From: an uncultured beta proteobacterium
GTDB lineage: Bacteria; Pseudomonadota; Gammaproteobacteria; Burkholderiales; Rhodocyclaceae
Reading direction: 5' to 3'
Assembly (NCBI GenBank): GCA_903933395.1
Contig: CAIZKA010000452.1
Coordinates: 1-15,394, forward strand
Length of the DNA: 15,394 bases
This document shows positions 1-5,881 of this stretch, piece by piece (within the stretch, counting starts at the first letter, position 1; every line of letters begins with the position of its first letter). A program made the translations under genes and the position numbers. A model generated the notes under the pieces. It was not told where the DNA came from. It saw only the letters and a list, made by a program, of their open reading frames with translations, and did not search any database.

Positions 1-320
1 CCCATCACCGCGACGTCATTCACCGTGCCATGCACCGATAGGCAGCCGATGTCGCCGCCGGGAAAGAACAAGGGCGAGACCACATGCGAATCGGTGGCCA
101 TCACCAGCCGGCCGGGTTTGCCGTTGAAAGTCGGCGCCGGCAACACGGCGCCGTCGTTGCCCTGACCGAGGTATTCGTTGCCCAGATGCTTCGCGAACAG
201 CTCGGAGATCAGCTGCACCATCGAACGTCCGCCCGAGCCGTGGGTCATGTCAATCCGACCCTGCTTGAGATCGAGAGGCCTTACATACCCGCGCCGAATT
301 TTTCCCTGAGCCTCGCCCAT
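1..320 (-). CDS. hypE: Hydrogenase maturation protein HypE, N-terminal part (runs off left edge)
   Basis: HypE dehydrates the thiocarbamoyl group that HypF places on its C-terminal Cys, producing the thiocyanate that supplies the CN ligands of the [NiFe] site. Only the first 106 residues are in the window. They show the family's opening signature: HGSGG (28-32), NDGAV (56-60), ATDSHVVSPLFFPGGDIG (75-92) and HGTVNDVAVMG at the edge. This is the ATP-binding AIR-synthase-like half. The C-terminal PRVC-type tail that carries the modified Cys lies outside the window. The ATG overlaps the hypD stop by one base (TGATG), so translation is probably coupled. It is the last visible gene of the operon. 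Confidence 0.96.
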   Translation of the reverse strand, partial: MGEAQGKIRRGYVRPLDLKQGRIDMTHGSGGRSMVQLISELFAKHLGNEYLGQGNDGAVLPAPTFNGKPGRLVMATDSHVVSPLFFPGGDIGCLSVHGTVNDVAVM

Positions 321-1447
321 CAATGCATGTCCTTGTAACGTCCGTAGCTGTAATGCGCGGCGCAGGCACCTTCGGAACTGACCATGCAGGAGCCGATGGG
401 GTTCTCGGGCGTGCACACTGTGCCGAATATCTTGCAGTCCTGGGGCTTCTTCACCCCGCGCAGGATCGCCCCGCATTCGCAGGCCTTGTTGTCCGGCACC
501 GAGCGGTAGTCCAGTCTGAAGCGCTTTTCCGCATCGAAGCTCGCGTACTTCTGGCGGATGCGCAGCGCCGAATAGGGCACCACCGAGAGGCCGCGCCACT
601 CGAATTCGCGGCGCAGTTCGAACACCTCGGCCACCCGATCCTGTGCCTTGAGGTTGCCGTCGCGCGTCACGGCGCGGGCAAACTCGTTTTCGACCTCGGC
701 GCGGCCTTCATTGACCTGGCGCACCAGCATCAGGATGGCCTGCATCACGTCCAGCGGTTCGAAGCCGGCGATGACGACGGGTTTCCTGTATTCCTCGGCA
801 AAGAACTCGTAGGGCCGGCTGCCGATCACGGTGGACACATGGGCCGGGCCGATGAAGCCGTCCAGCGGCACGGTGCCCCATTGCCGCACTTCCGGCGATT
901 CGAGGATATTGCTGATCGCCGATGGCGTCAGTACATGGCAGCAGAGCACGCTGAAATTCTTCAGCCCTTCGGCATCGGCCTGCTGGATCGCCACCGCCGT
1001 CGGCGGCGTGGTGGTCTCGAAGCCGATGGCGAAGAACACCACCTCGCGGCCCGGATTGTCGCGCGCGACCTGCAATGCGTCGATGGTCGAATACACCATG
1101 CGGATGTCGCCGCCGCGCGCTTTCGCCTTCATCAGCGACAGGCCGTCGGACGCCGGCACACGCAGCGTGTCACCATAGGTGCAAAGGATCACACCCTGCT
1201 TGAGCGCCAGGTCGATCGCCATATCCACGCGGCCGATGGGCAGCACGCAGACCGGACAACCGGGACCATGCACCATGCGCACCGTCGGCGGCAGCAGGTC
1301 GGAAAGGCCATAGCGCGAAATCGCATGTGTGTGGCCGCCGCAGAATTCCATGAAGCTGTAGTTGCGCCCGGGCTCAATGGTGCCGGCGATGCTCCGGGCG
1401 AGGTTCTTCGCCAGTTCGCCGTCACGGAACTCCTCGACGTATTTCAC
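320..1447 (-). CDS. hypD: Hydrogenase maturation factor HypD
   Basis: HypD is the iron-sulfur scaffold on which, with HypC, the Fe(CN)2CO unit is assembled. The 375 residues match the family's usual length. Visible signatures are FCGGHTHAISRYG (35-47, with Cys36), GPGCPVCVLP (61-70, Cys64 and Cys67), GFETTTPPTA, FIGPAHVSTVIG, IAGFEPLDVM and a C-terminal cysteine cluster (CECG, DCKIFGTVC, GSCMVSSEGAC) that holds the [4Fe-4S] cluster. The start is GTG, in a GTGA overlap with the hypC stop. It is chosen because MKYVEEFRD is the family's normal N-terminus. Nothing suggests inactivation. Confidence 0.97.
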   Translation of the reverse strand: MKYVEEFRDGELAKNLARSIAGTIEPGRNYSFMEFCGGHTHAISRYGLSDLLPPTVRMVHGPGCPVCVLPIGRVDMAIDLALKQGVILCTYGDTLRVPASDGLSLMKAKARGGDIRMVYSTIDALQVARDNPGREVVFFAIGFETTTPPTAVAIQQADAEGLKNFSVLCCHVLTPSAISNILESPEVRQWGTVPLDGFIGPAHVSTVIGSRPYEFFAEEYRKPVVIAGFEPLDVMQAILMLVRQVNEGRAEVENEFARAVTRDGNLKAQDRVAEVFELRREFEWRGLSVVPYSALRIRQKYASFDAEKRFRLDYRSVPDNKACECGAILRGVKKPQDCKIFGTVCTPENPIGSCMVSSEGACAAHYSYGRYKDMH

Positions 1448-1689
1448 GCCACACCGCTTCCCGCAGTCGCCGCCTCGGCATTCATTTCGGCAAACAGGGC
1501 GAGGGTTTTTTCGGCCTCTTCGGGATCAAGCTTCGACAAGGCATAGCCGACGTGCAGAATCACGTAGTCGCCGACCTGCACATCGGCCAGCAAGGCCAGC
1601 GAAATTTCCTTGCGTACGCCACCGAGGTCGACAATCGCCGTATCGCCGGCGCCGACTTCTACAACCCTTACGGGAAGTGCCAGGCACAT
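1444..1689 (-). CDS. hypC: Hydrogenase assembly chaperone HypC
   Basis: HypC is a small chaperone that binds HypD during Fe(CN)2CO assembly and delivers the iron unit to the large-subunit precursor. The 81 residues begin MCLALPVRV. Cys2, exposed once Met1 is removed, is the residue known to contact the iron or the large subunit. The family's GDYVILHVG block carries His46. It starts 2 bases after the hypF stop (TGACCATG) and its stop overlaps the GTG of hypD, as expected for partners HypC and HypD. It is the second HypC-family gene of this operon; the other (5069-5332) lacks the equivalent His. This copy looks like the general-purpose HypC. Confidence 0.96.
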   Translation of the reverse strand: MCLALPVRVVEVGAGDTAIVDLGGVRKEISLALLADVQVGDYVILHVGYALSKLDPEEAEKTLALFAEMNAEAATAGSGVA

Positions 1690-1691
1690 GG

Positions 1692-2807
1692 TCAGTTTTC
1701 CAATGCGTGAAGCGCGACCCAGGCCTGGCCGAGCGCCAGGCCGGCATCGCCGGGTACCAGATTGACCGGCGCCAGAACACGCAGCCCGAGTCCTTCGAGT
1801 TCGCGGCGCAAGCCGGTTGCCAGCAGGCGGTTGAAGAAGCAGCCGCCGCCGCAGACGACCGTGTCGATACCGCTCTCGTCGCAGGCGCGTTCGGCCCACT
1901 GCGCCAGAGCCGCGACCAGCGTGGCATGGAAGCGCGCCGCGCCCTGCTCCGCATCGCCCGTGTCGGTCAGATGCACCAGCAAGGGTCGCATGTCGAGCAC
2001 ACCACCATCGATGCGCCAGCCGTCGGACATCGGCACAGGCCAGCCGCGACCATCGATCCAGCGCGTCGCCGCCTGTTCGAGGCGGATCGCGGCTTCGGCA
2101 TCCATTTCCATCTTCAGGCACAGGCCTAGCAGGCCTGAGGCGGCGTCGAACAAGCGGCCGGCGCTGGAGGTGCGCGGACAATTGACACCCTTTTCCAGCA
2201 TCGCCAGCACCGTGGCAGCCGCCGCTTCGCCGGAAAAACGCTGTGCAATCTCGCCGCCGCGCCCGAGGTCGTGCAGAACGGCAGCCGCCATGCGCCAGGG
2301 CTCGCGTGCGGCGCGGTCGCCGCCGGGCAGCGCCAGCGGCGCGAGATGGCCGAAACGTTCGAAGCGCGCGCCTTCGACCTTCAGCAGTTCGCCGCCCCAG
2401 GGCGTGTTGTCGGTGCCGAGGCCGACGCCGTCGAGCGCCAAACCGATCACCGGGCCGCGCTCACCGTGTTCGGCGCATACCGAAGCGATATGCGCATGGT
2501 GATGTTGCACCGGCACGGCGGTGGCGCCCAGCCGCGCCGCGATGCCGGCAGCATGGCGTGAGGAGTGGAAATCCGGATGCAGGTCATGGGCGATCGCCGC
2601 CGGCTTGCCCAGCCAGCCCAACAAGGCGTCCGCCTCCTCTTCATGGGCAATGCAGGCTTCCGGCGTGTTGAGGTCGCCGACCACGCGCGACAGGCGGGCC
2701 TCGCCGCCCCTGACGCCGCACAGCGCATTCTTGAACCAGGCGCCTGCCGCCAGCACCGGTGCGACGCCGGCGAAAGCGCCGCCGAGCGGGATTGCCGCTG
2801 CGTTCAT
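1692..2807 (-). CDS. hypF: HypF C-terminal domain only (Kae1-like carbamoyltransferase half)
   Basis: HypF carbamoylates the HypE C-terminal Cys from carbamoyl phosphate. Full HypF is about 750 residues: acylphosphatase, two zinc fingers, YrdC-like domain, then a Kae1-like domain. These 371 residues correspond only to the last domain. They open with VLAAGAWFKNALC (18-30, the family's LGAELKN-type start). Then come DLHPDFHSS, the metal-binding QHHHAHIAS (101-109), LALDGVGLGTDNTPWGGE (123-140), TSSAGRLFDA (213-222), VCGGGCFFNRLL and PGDAGLALGQ. The ATG overlaps the hypB stop (ATGA), so the truncation is clean and not a sequencing break. The frame stays open upstream inside hypB, but that translation has no HypF features. 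The family precedent is the short HypF1 of Ralstonia eutropha. A full-length HypF or separate N-terminal functions may exist elsewhere. Confidence 0.92.
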   Translation of the reverse strand: MNAAAIPLGGAFAGVAPVLAAGAWFKNALCGVRGGEARLSRVVGDLNTPEACIAHEEEADALLGWLGKPAAIAHDLHPDFHSSRHAAGIAARLGATAVPVQHHHAHIASVCAEHGERGPVIGLALDGVGLGTDNTPWGGELLKVEGARFERFGHLAPLALPGGDRAAREPWRMAAAVLHDLGRGGEIAQRFSGEAAAATVLAMLEKGVNCPRTSSAGRLFDAASGLLGLCLKMEMDAEAAIRLEQAATRWIDGRGWPVPMSDGWRIDGGVLDMRPLLVHLTDTGDAEQGAARFHATLVAALAQWAERACDESGIDTVVCGGGCFFNRLLATGLRRELEGLGLRVLAPVNLVPGDAGLALGQAWVALHALEN

Positions 2808-3745
2808 CGGACCCCGGGCCTGGCTTCGAGTTCGGCACCGCGGCCCGCGGGTGCTTCCACGGCCGCCTGTTTTTGCGCCACGGCCCGTTCGGCGCCGCGC
2901 GCGATCCAGGCCAGCCACTGGTCCATGCCCTGCCCGGTCGTCGCCGACACCTGGATCACCTCGATGTCGGGATTCACGCGGCGGGCAAACTCGATCGCGG
3001 CATCGACCTTGAAACTCAGGTAGGGCAGCAGGTCGCACTTGTTCAGAAGCATCAGGGTGGCGGCGCGGAACATGTCGGGATACTTGATCGGCTTGTCCTC
3101 GCCCTCGGTGACGGAGAGGATCACCACCTTGTGCGCCTCACCGAGGTCGAAGGCCGCCGGGCAGACCAGGTTGCCGACGTTCTCCACCATCAGCAGCGAA
3201 TCCTCGGGCAGGTCGAGCTTCTGCATGGCGTGGCCGACCATGTGGGCATCGAGGTGACAGCCCTTGCCGGTGTTGATCTGGATTGCCGGCGCACCCGTGG
3301 CGCGGATACGTTCCGCATCCTGGCTGGTCTGCTGGTCGCCTTCGATAACGGCCACGGATGACTTGCCCTTGAGCATCTCGATGGTCTTGCACAGCAGCGT
3401 GGTCTTGCCTGAGCCGGGGCTGGATACCAGGTTCAGCGTGAAGATGCCGCGCCCGGCCAGCCGTTCGCGGTTCTGCCGCGCGTAGGCGTTGTTCTTGGCC
3501 AGGATGTCCTGCTCGATCTGCACCATGCGCTTCTGGCTGACGCCGGGCGCGTGGGAATGCGCCGCCGCGTGGGAATGCACCGGCGCGTAGCGGTGGCCGT
3601 GGTCGTGGGCGTGCTCACCATCATGGCCGTGGTCATGGCTGTGGCGCGTGCCATCGGGATGGACGTGTTCATGCCCGTGCTCGTGATGGGGATCATCGCC
3701 ATCGATCCGGACTTCGCCGGCGCCGCAACCGCATGTGGTGCACAT
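2804..3745 (-). CDS. hypB: Nickel-inserting GTPase HypB with histidine-rich region
   Basis: HypB is a SIMIBI GTPase that works with HypA to insert Ni after the iron unit is in place. The 313 residues begin MCTTCGCGAG, the CxxCGC high-affinity Ni site (Cys2, 5, 7). A histidine-rich stretch follows, with 18 His between residues 20 and 65, as in nickel-storing HypBs. The GTPase core has the P-loop SSPGSGKTT (108-116), EGD (135-137), the metal site KGCHLD (Cys163, His164), VENVGNLVCPA (Cys195) and NKCD (235-238). The ATG at 3745 is chosen because it exposes the N-terminal Cys motif and is preceded by a GGAGA ribosome site. A longer frame to 3841 would run into hypA. The stop overlaps the hypF ATG. 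Confidence 0.97.
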   Translation of the reverse strand: MCTTCGCGAGEVRIDGDDPHHEHGHEHVHPDGTRHSHDHGHDGEHAHDHGHRYAPVHSHAAAHSHAPGVSQKRMVQIEQDILAKNNAYARQNRERLAGRGIFTLNLVSSPGSGKTTLLCKTIEMLKGKSSVAVIEGDQQTSQDAERIRATGAPAIQINTGKGCHLDAHMVGHAMQKLDLPEDSLLMVENVGNLVCPAAFDLGEAHKVVILSVTEGEDKPIKYPDMFRAATLMLLNKCDLLPYLSFKVDAAIEFARRVNPDIEVIQVSATTGQGMDQWLAWIARGAERAVAQKQAAVEAPAGRGAELEARPGVR

Positions 3746-3762
3746 GGTCTTTCTCCGCTTGT

Positions 3763-4104
3763 CTAAGCTACTTCGAGTTCCTTGACCCGCATTTCGGTGC
3801 CGCCGGTGACCTGTAATTGGTAACCGCCGCATTGCGGACATTCGCCAAACACCTCAGCCATCGGGACCGGCTTCGAACATGCCATGCACCAGCCGACGCC
3901 CGGCAGGGAAATAATTTCCAGCTTTGCGCCAGCGGCGACGCTGTCGCGCGTGACGGCGTCGAAACAAAACTTCATGGCCTCGACTTCGACGCCCGAAAGC
4001 TGGCCGATCTCCAGCCAGACGGTCGTGACCTTTGCAAAATCCTGCTCGCGTGCCGCGTCTTCGATCAGTTGCAGCACGCCTTCGGCGAGCGACATTTCGT
4101 GCAC
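3763..4104 (-). CDS. hypA: Hydrogenase nickel chaperone HypA/HybF
   Basis: HypA binds Ni through its N-terminal Met-His and passes it, with HypB, to the large-subunit precursor. The 113 residues begin MHEMSLAEG and carry the structural zinc site as two CxxC pairs (WCMAC and CPQC). The length is normal. The start is GTG. The Met-His-Glu-x-Ser-Leu order is invariant in the family, so the in-frame ATG three codons later is rejected. The start lies 6 bases past the hemerythrin stop with no clear ribosome site of its own, so translation may depend on coupling to the hemerythrin gene. The stop is TAG, 17 bases before hypB. Confidence 0.96.
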   Translation of the reverse strand: MHEMSLAEGVLQLIEDAAREQDFAKVTTVWLEIGQLSGVEVEAMKFCFDAVTRDSVAAGAKLEIISLPGVGWCMACSKPVPMAEVFGECPQCGGYQLQVTGGTEMRVKELEVA

Positions 4105-4110
4105 GGAATG

Positions 4111-4506
4111 CTACAGCCCGTTGCGCACGTAGTCGGCAAAGCGCCGGTCGCGGGTGGCGATGTGCCTGCCGATGAAGTCCAACGCGTCGGCCGCCCTGCC
4201 GGCGATCAACGCAGGATCACCCCCGGCATGGCTGGCGGCAATGCCGCGCAGCGTGTCGAGCATTTGCACATGATCCTCGACATGATCCTCGTAGTCGTCA
4301 TAACTCTTGAGCCGCATCAGCAACTCTTCCGACATGAAATGCGCCTCGCTGTAGGCGATCAGTTGGTCGAGGATCTCTCCCACCGTCGCCGAATCGCGGT
4401 TCTCTCCCGCAGCGGCGCACAAGGCCCGCAACAACTTGAGTTGCCCCGCGTGCTCGCGGTCGGTTTCCTCATTTGAAGCAGCATTGAACTCGGCAATATT
4501 CGACAT
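4111..4506 (-). CDS. Bacteriohemerythrin (di-iron O2-binding protein) inside the hydrogenase operon
   Basis: A single-domain protein of 131 residues with every hemerythrin ligand: His19 (REHAGQL), His56 and Glu60 (AHFMSEE), His75 and His79 (DHVEDHVQM), His115 and Asp120 (RHIATRD). The spacing 37-4-15-4-36-5 is almost that of free-standing bacteriohemerythrins such as the Methylococcus one, as I recall it. Such proteins bind O2 reversibly at a di-iron centre in the cytoplasm; there is no signal peptide, membrane segment or partner domain here. ATG at 4506 is chosen because an AAGGGGC ribosome site precedes it. It sits 77 bases after hybE and 6 bases before hypA, so it is co-transcribed with the maturation genes. 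A role in O2 buffering or sensing for hydrogenase maturation is an inference. Family assignment is firm, the role is not. Confidence 0.93.
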   Translation of the reverse strand: MSNIAEFNAASNEETDREHAGQLKLLRALCAAAGENRDSATVGEILDQLIAYSEAHFMSEELLMRLKSYDDYEDHVEDHVQMLDTLRGIAASHAGGDPALIAGRAADALDFIGRHIATRDRRFADYVRNGL

Positions 4507-4583
4507 TTGAAGCCCCTTGAAATGGCATCCGGCTATTGATCGTTGTGCAACACCCGCGCGCCCTGCAACGGCGGACCCCAAGC

Positions 4584-5072
4584 TTAGCGCAAAGCGAGGA
4601 AGCGGCGACGGGAAAGCGAGGGCTCTCCGGCCGGTTTTTCCGCTGCCGCGGCCTTCGCCGCCTGCGGATCAGTCAGCAACGCAATCAGCGATGCGCGGGC
4701 AGTCATGGTCGCCTCCGACTGGGACCCGAATTGACCCATGGGGGAGAACAATGGACAACTCTGGTACTCGCCGAGTTCCGCTTCCGCGCTGCCGAGAAAG
4801 GCGAAATCGCCAGCCGGGAACTTGACGAAACGCCGCTTGTTGTCGCCCGTCGATACCCAGTTTTCGGGGTTGCCCGGCACCAGCAGCATGCTCATGCACC
4901 AGGGCGTCACCACGATGCCCAGCCAATTCCCCTGCCAGCGCTGGAAATCGACCGCTTCCACGGACAATGCCGGATTGAGGATGGGTACGTCGGCCATCTG
5001 CTCGCGCTGGATGCGAAAAAAGGCTTCCTCCACCGCGTCGGCAGGGCTGGAATCATGTATCCGGAAACTCAT
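4584..5072 (-). CDS. hybE: [NiFe]-hydrogenase assembly chaperone HybE/HupJ family
   Basis: HybE-family proteins help assemble membrane-bound hydrogenases. In E. coli, HybE associates with the small and large subunits of Hyd-2 and prevents premature Tat export. The 162 residues show the family core: NPALSVEAVDFQRWQGNWLG (33-52), VTPWCMSMLLVPG (55-67), FPAGDFAF (85-92) and YQSCPLFSPM (103-112). An Ala-rich linker (about 137-150) leads to the terminal SRRRFLALR (154-162), which resembles a twin-arginine motif but is at the C-terminus. E. coli HybE ends in a comparable RR-containing tail. No rubredoxin domain is fused. ATG at 5072 overlaps the stop of the HypC paralogue (ATGA). Confidence 0.9.
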   Translation of the reverse strand: MSFRIHDSSPADAVEEAFFRIQREQMADVPILNPALSVEAVDFQRWQGNWLGIVVTPWCMSMLLVPGNPENWVSTGDNKRRFVKFPAGDFAFLGSAEAELGEYQSCPLFSPMGQFGSQSEATMTARASLIALLTDPQAAKAAAAEKPAGEPSLSRRRFLALR

Positions 5073-5332
5073 GCCGCCTCCAGACCATCGCCCCAACTGC
5101 GCGCGTCGCCCCCCTGTTCCATCAATTCCCGCATCAAGGCCAGGGCCTCTTCGGCGCGCGCCGGTTCGACCCGTTCGAAAGCAAAGCCGCCGGCCTGGAT
5201 CAGCAGGTAGTCGCCCACCGCAACGTCTTCGTTCATCAGCAGCAGGCTGACCTCGCGCACCTGGCCGAAACACTCGGTGACGGCCATGCCGTCGCGCACT
5301 TCGGTCACCCGGGAAGGTGCGGCGAGACACAT
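5069..5332 (-). CDS. hybG: Second HypC/HybG/HupF-family chaperone
   Basis: A small chaperone of the HypC family, 87 residues, beginning MCLAAPSRV with the conserved Cys2. By its position between hybD and hybE it is probably the enzyme-specific chaperone for this large subunit, like HybG in the E. coli hyb operon or HupF/HoxL in other uptake hydrogenases. The VGDYLLIQAGGFAF block has Gln46 where the other HypC of this operon has His46, plus an extra Gly. In lacking this His it resembles HoxL-type proteins more than classic HypC or HybG. The start follows the hybD stop by one base (TGAGATG) and the stop overlaps the hybE start. The symbol hybG reflects synteny; hupF would be equally defensible. 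Confidence 0.88.
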   Translation of the reverse strand: MCLAAPSRVTEVRDGMAVTECFGQVREVSLLLMNEDVAVGDYLLIQAGGFAFERVEPARAEEALALMRELMEQGGDARSWGDGLEAA

Positions 5333-5333
5333 C

Positions 5334-5822
5334 TCACGCAGCCATCTTCAGTGGCGTGACGGCGTATCCGCGTGCCGCAAGTTCGGCCGCCGCCATAGCC
5401 GCCAGCACCGGCACTTTTTCGGCGACGGTCGGCGTCATTTCCATGCCGAGTTCGAGGGAAATGAACTCGACGCCCAGCACCACGATCTCCTTCGGCATGG
5501 TGTCGAGGAGTTCCAGGCTGGCGAGCACGTCAGGCAGAGCAATCTGGTGCGGCGATAGTTTCTTGCGGAAAAACACCGGTATGTCCTCGCCGGCGATCTT
5601 GACCACCGTACCGGGGGCGGCACCGGTCTTGACCACGTCGAGGATGATCAGGAAATCCAGGTTCGACAATTCCTCGATCATTTCCATGCCGGAGGTGCCA
5701 CCGTCGATGGCCAGGACATTCTCCGGCAGTTTCCAGCCGCGCTCGAGCGCCTCGACCGCACGCACGCCGGCGCCCTCGTCGGTGAGGATGATGTTGCCGA
5801 CACCGAGAACGACTGCGCGCAT
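5334..5822 (-). CDS. hybD: Hydrogenase maturation endopeptidase HybD/HyaD
   Basis: Removes the C-terminal extension of the large subunit after Ni insertion, the last maturation step. The 162 residues match the family length. The opening GVGNIILTDEG contains Glu16, LDVVKTG contains Asp62 and SPHQIALPDVL contains His92. These are the three Ni-recognising ligands (E. coli HybD Glu16, Asp62, His93). GVEFISLELGMEMTP near residue 125 is also typical of the family. ATG at 5822 is chosen because it gives the family N-terminus MRAVVLGVGN; a frame extending to 5951 is an artefact running into hybC. A GGAG motif lies about 13 bases upstream. The gene is separated from hybC by 59 bases that contain a strong hairpin. 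Confidence 0.95.
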   Translation of the reverse strand: MRAVVLGVGNIILTDEGAGVRAVEALERGWKLPENVLAIDGGTSGMEMIEELSNLDFLIILDVVKTGAAPGTVVKIAGEDIPVFFRKKLSPHQIALPDVLASLELLDTMPKEIVVLGVEFISLELGMEMTPTVAEKVPVLAAMAAAELAARGYAVTPLKMAA

Positions 5823-5844
5823 GGTCAGGGCTCCGGAAACAAAC

Positions 5845-5865
5845 GGGGCCGGCGTCGCCGGCCCC
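5845..5865 (-). terminator. GC-rich hairpin between hybC and hybD (attenuator or mRNA-processing element)
   Basis: A perfect 9-bp stem, GGGGCCGGC and its exact complement, closes a 3-base loop. On the minus strand, the transcribed one, it is followed by GTTTGTTTC. This is a partial U-run, weaker than a classical intrinsic terminator. It lies 17 bases after the large-subunit stop and 23 bases before hybD. Because the downstream genes have no other obvious promoter nearby, partial termination or 3'-end protection of the structural mRNA is more likely than a full stop. The hairpin is seen directly; its effect is inferred. Confidence 0.55.
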
Positions 5866-5881
5866 TCTATGCTACCTGCGA

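Noticed and set aside
323..1546. Long open plus-strand frame of about 407 codons opposite hypD/hypC
   Set aside because: It is antisense to a full-length HypD. The translation is rich in His, Arg and Ala with no recognisable domain, which is typical of GC-rich complement frames.
3551..3766. Plus-strand open frame with a hydrophobic, membrane-like translation opposite the His-rich part of hypB
   Set aside because: The Val/Met/Ala-rich translation is the complement of His/Asp/Gly codons in HypB. There is no ribosome site or family support.
4507..4583. Internal promoter or terminator in the 77-bp gap before the hemerythrin gene
   Set aside because: Only short elements were seen: a repeated GTTGCA, a GTTG/CAAC palindrome and a poor TTGCAC -35-like hexamer without a -10. 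This is too weak to call.
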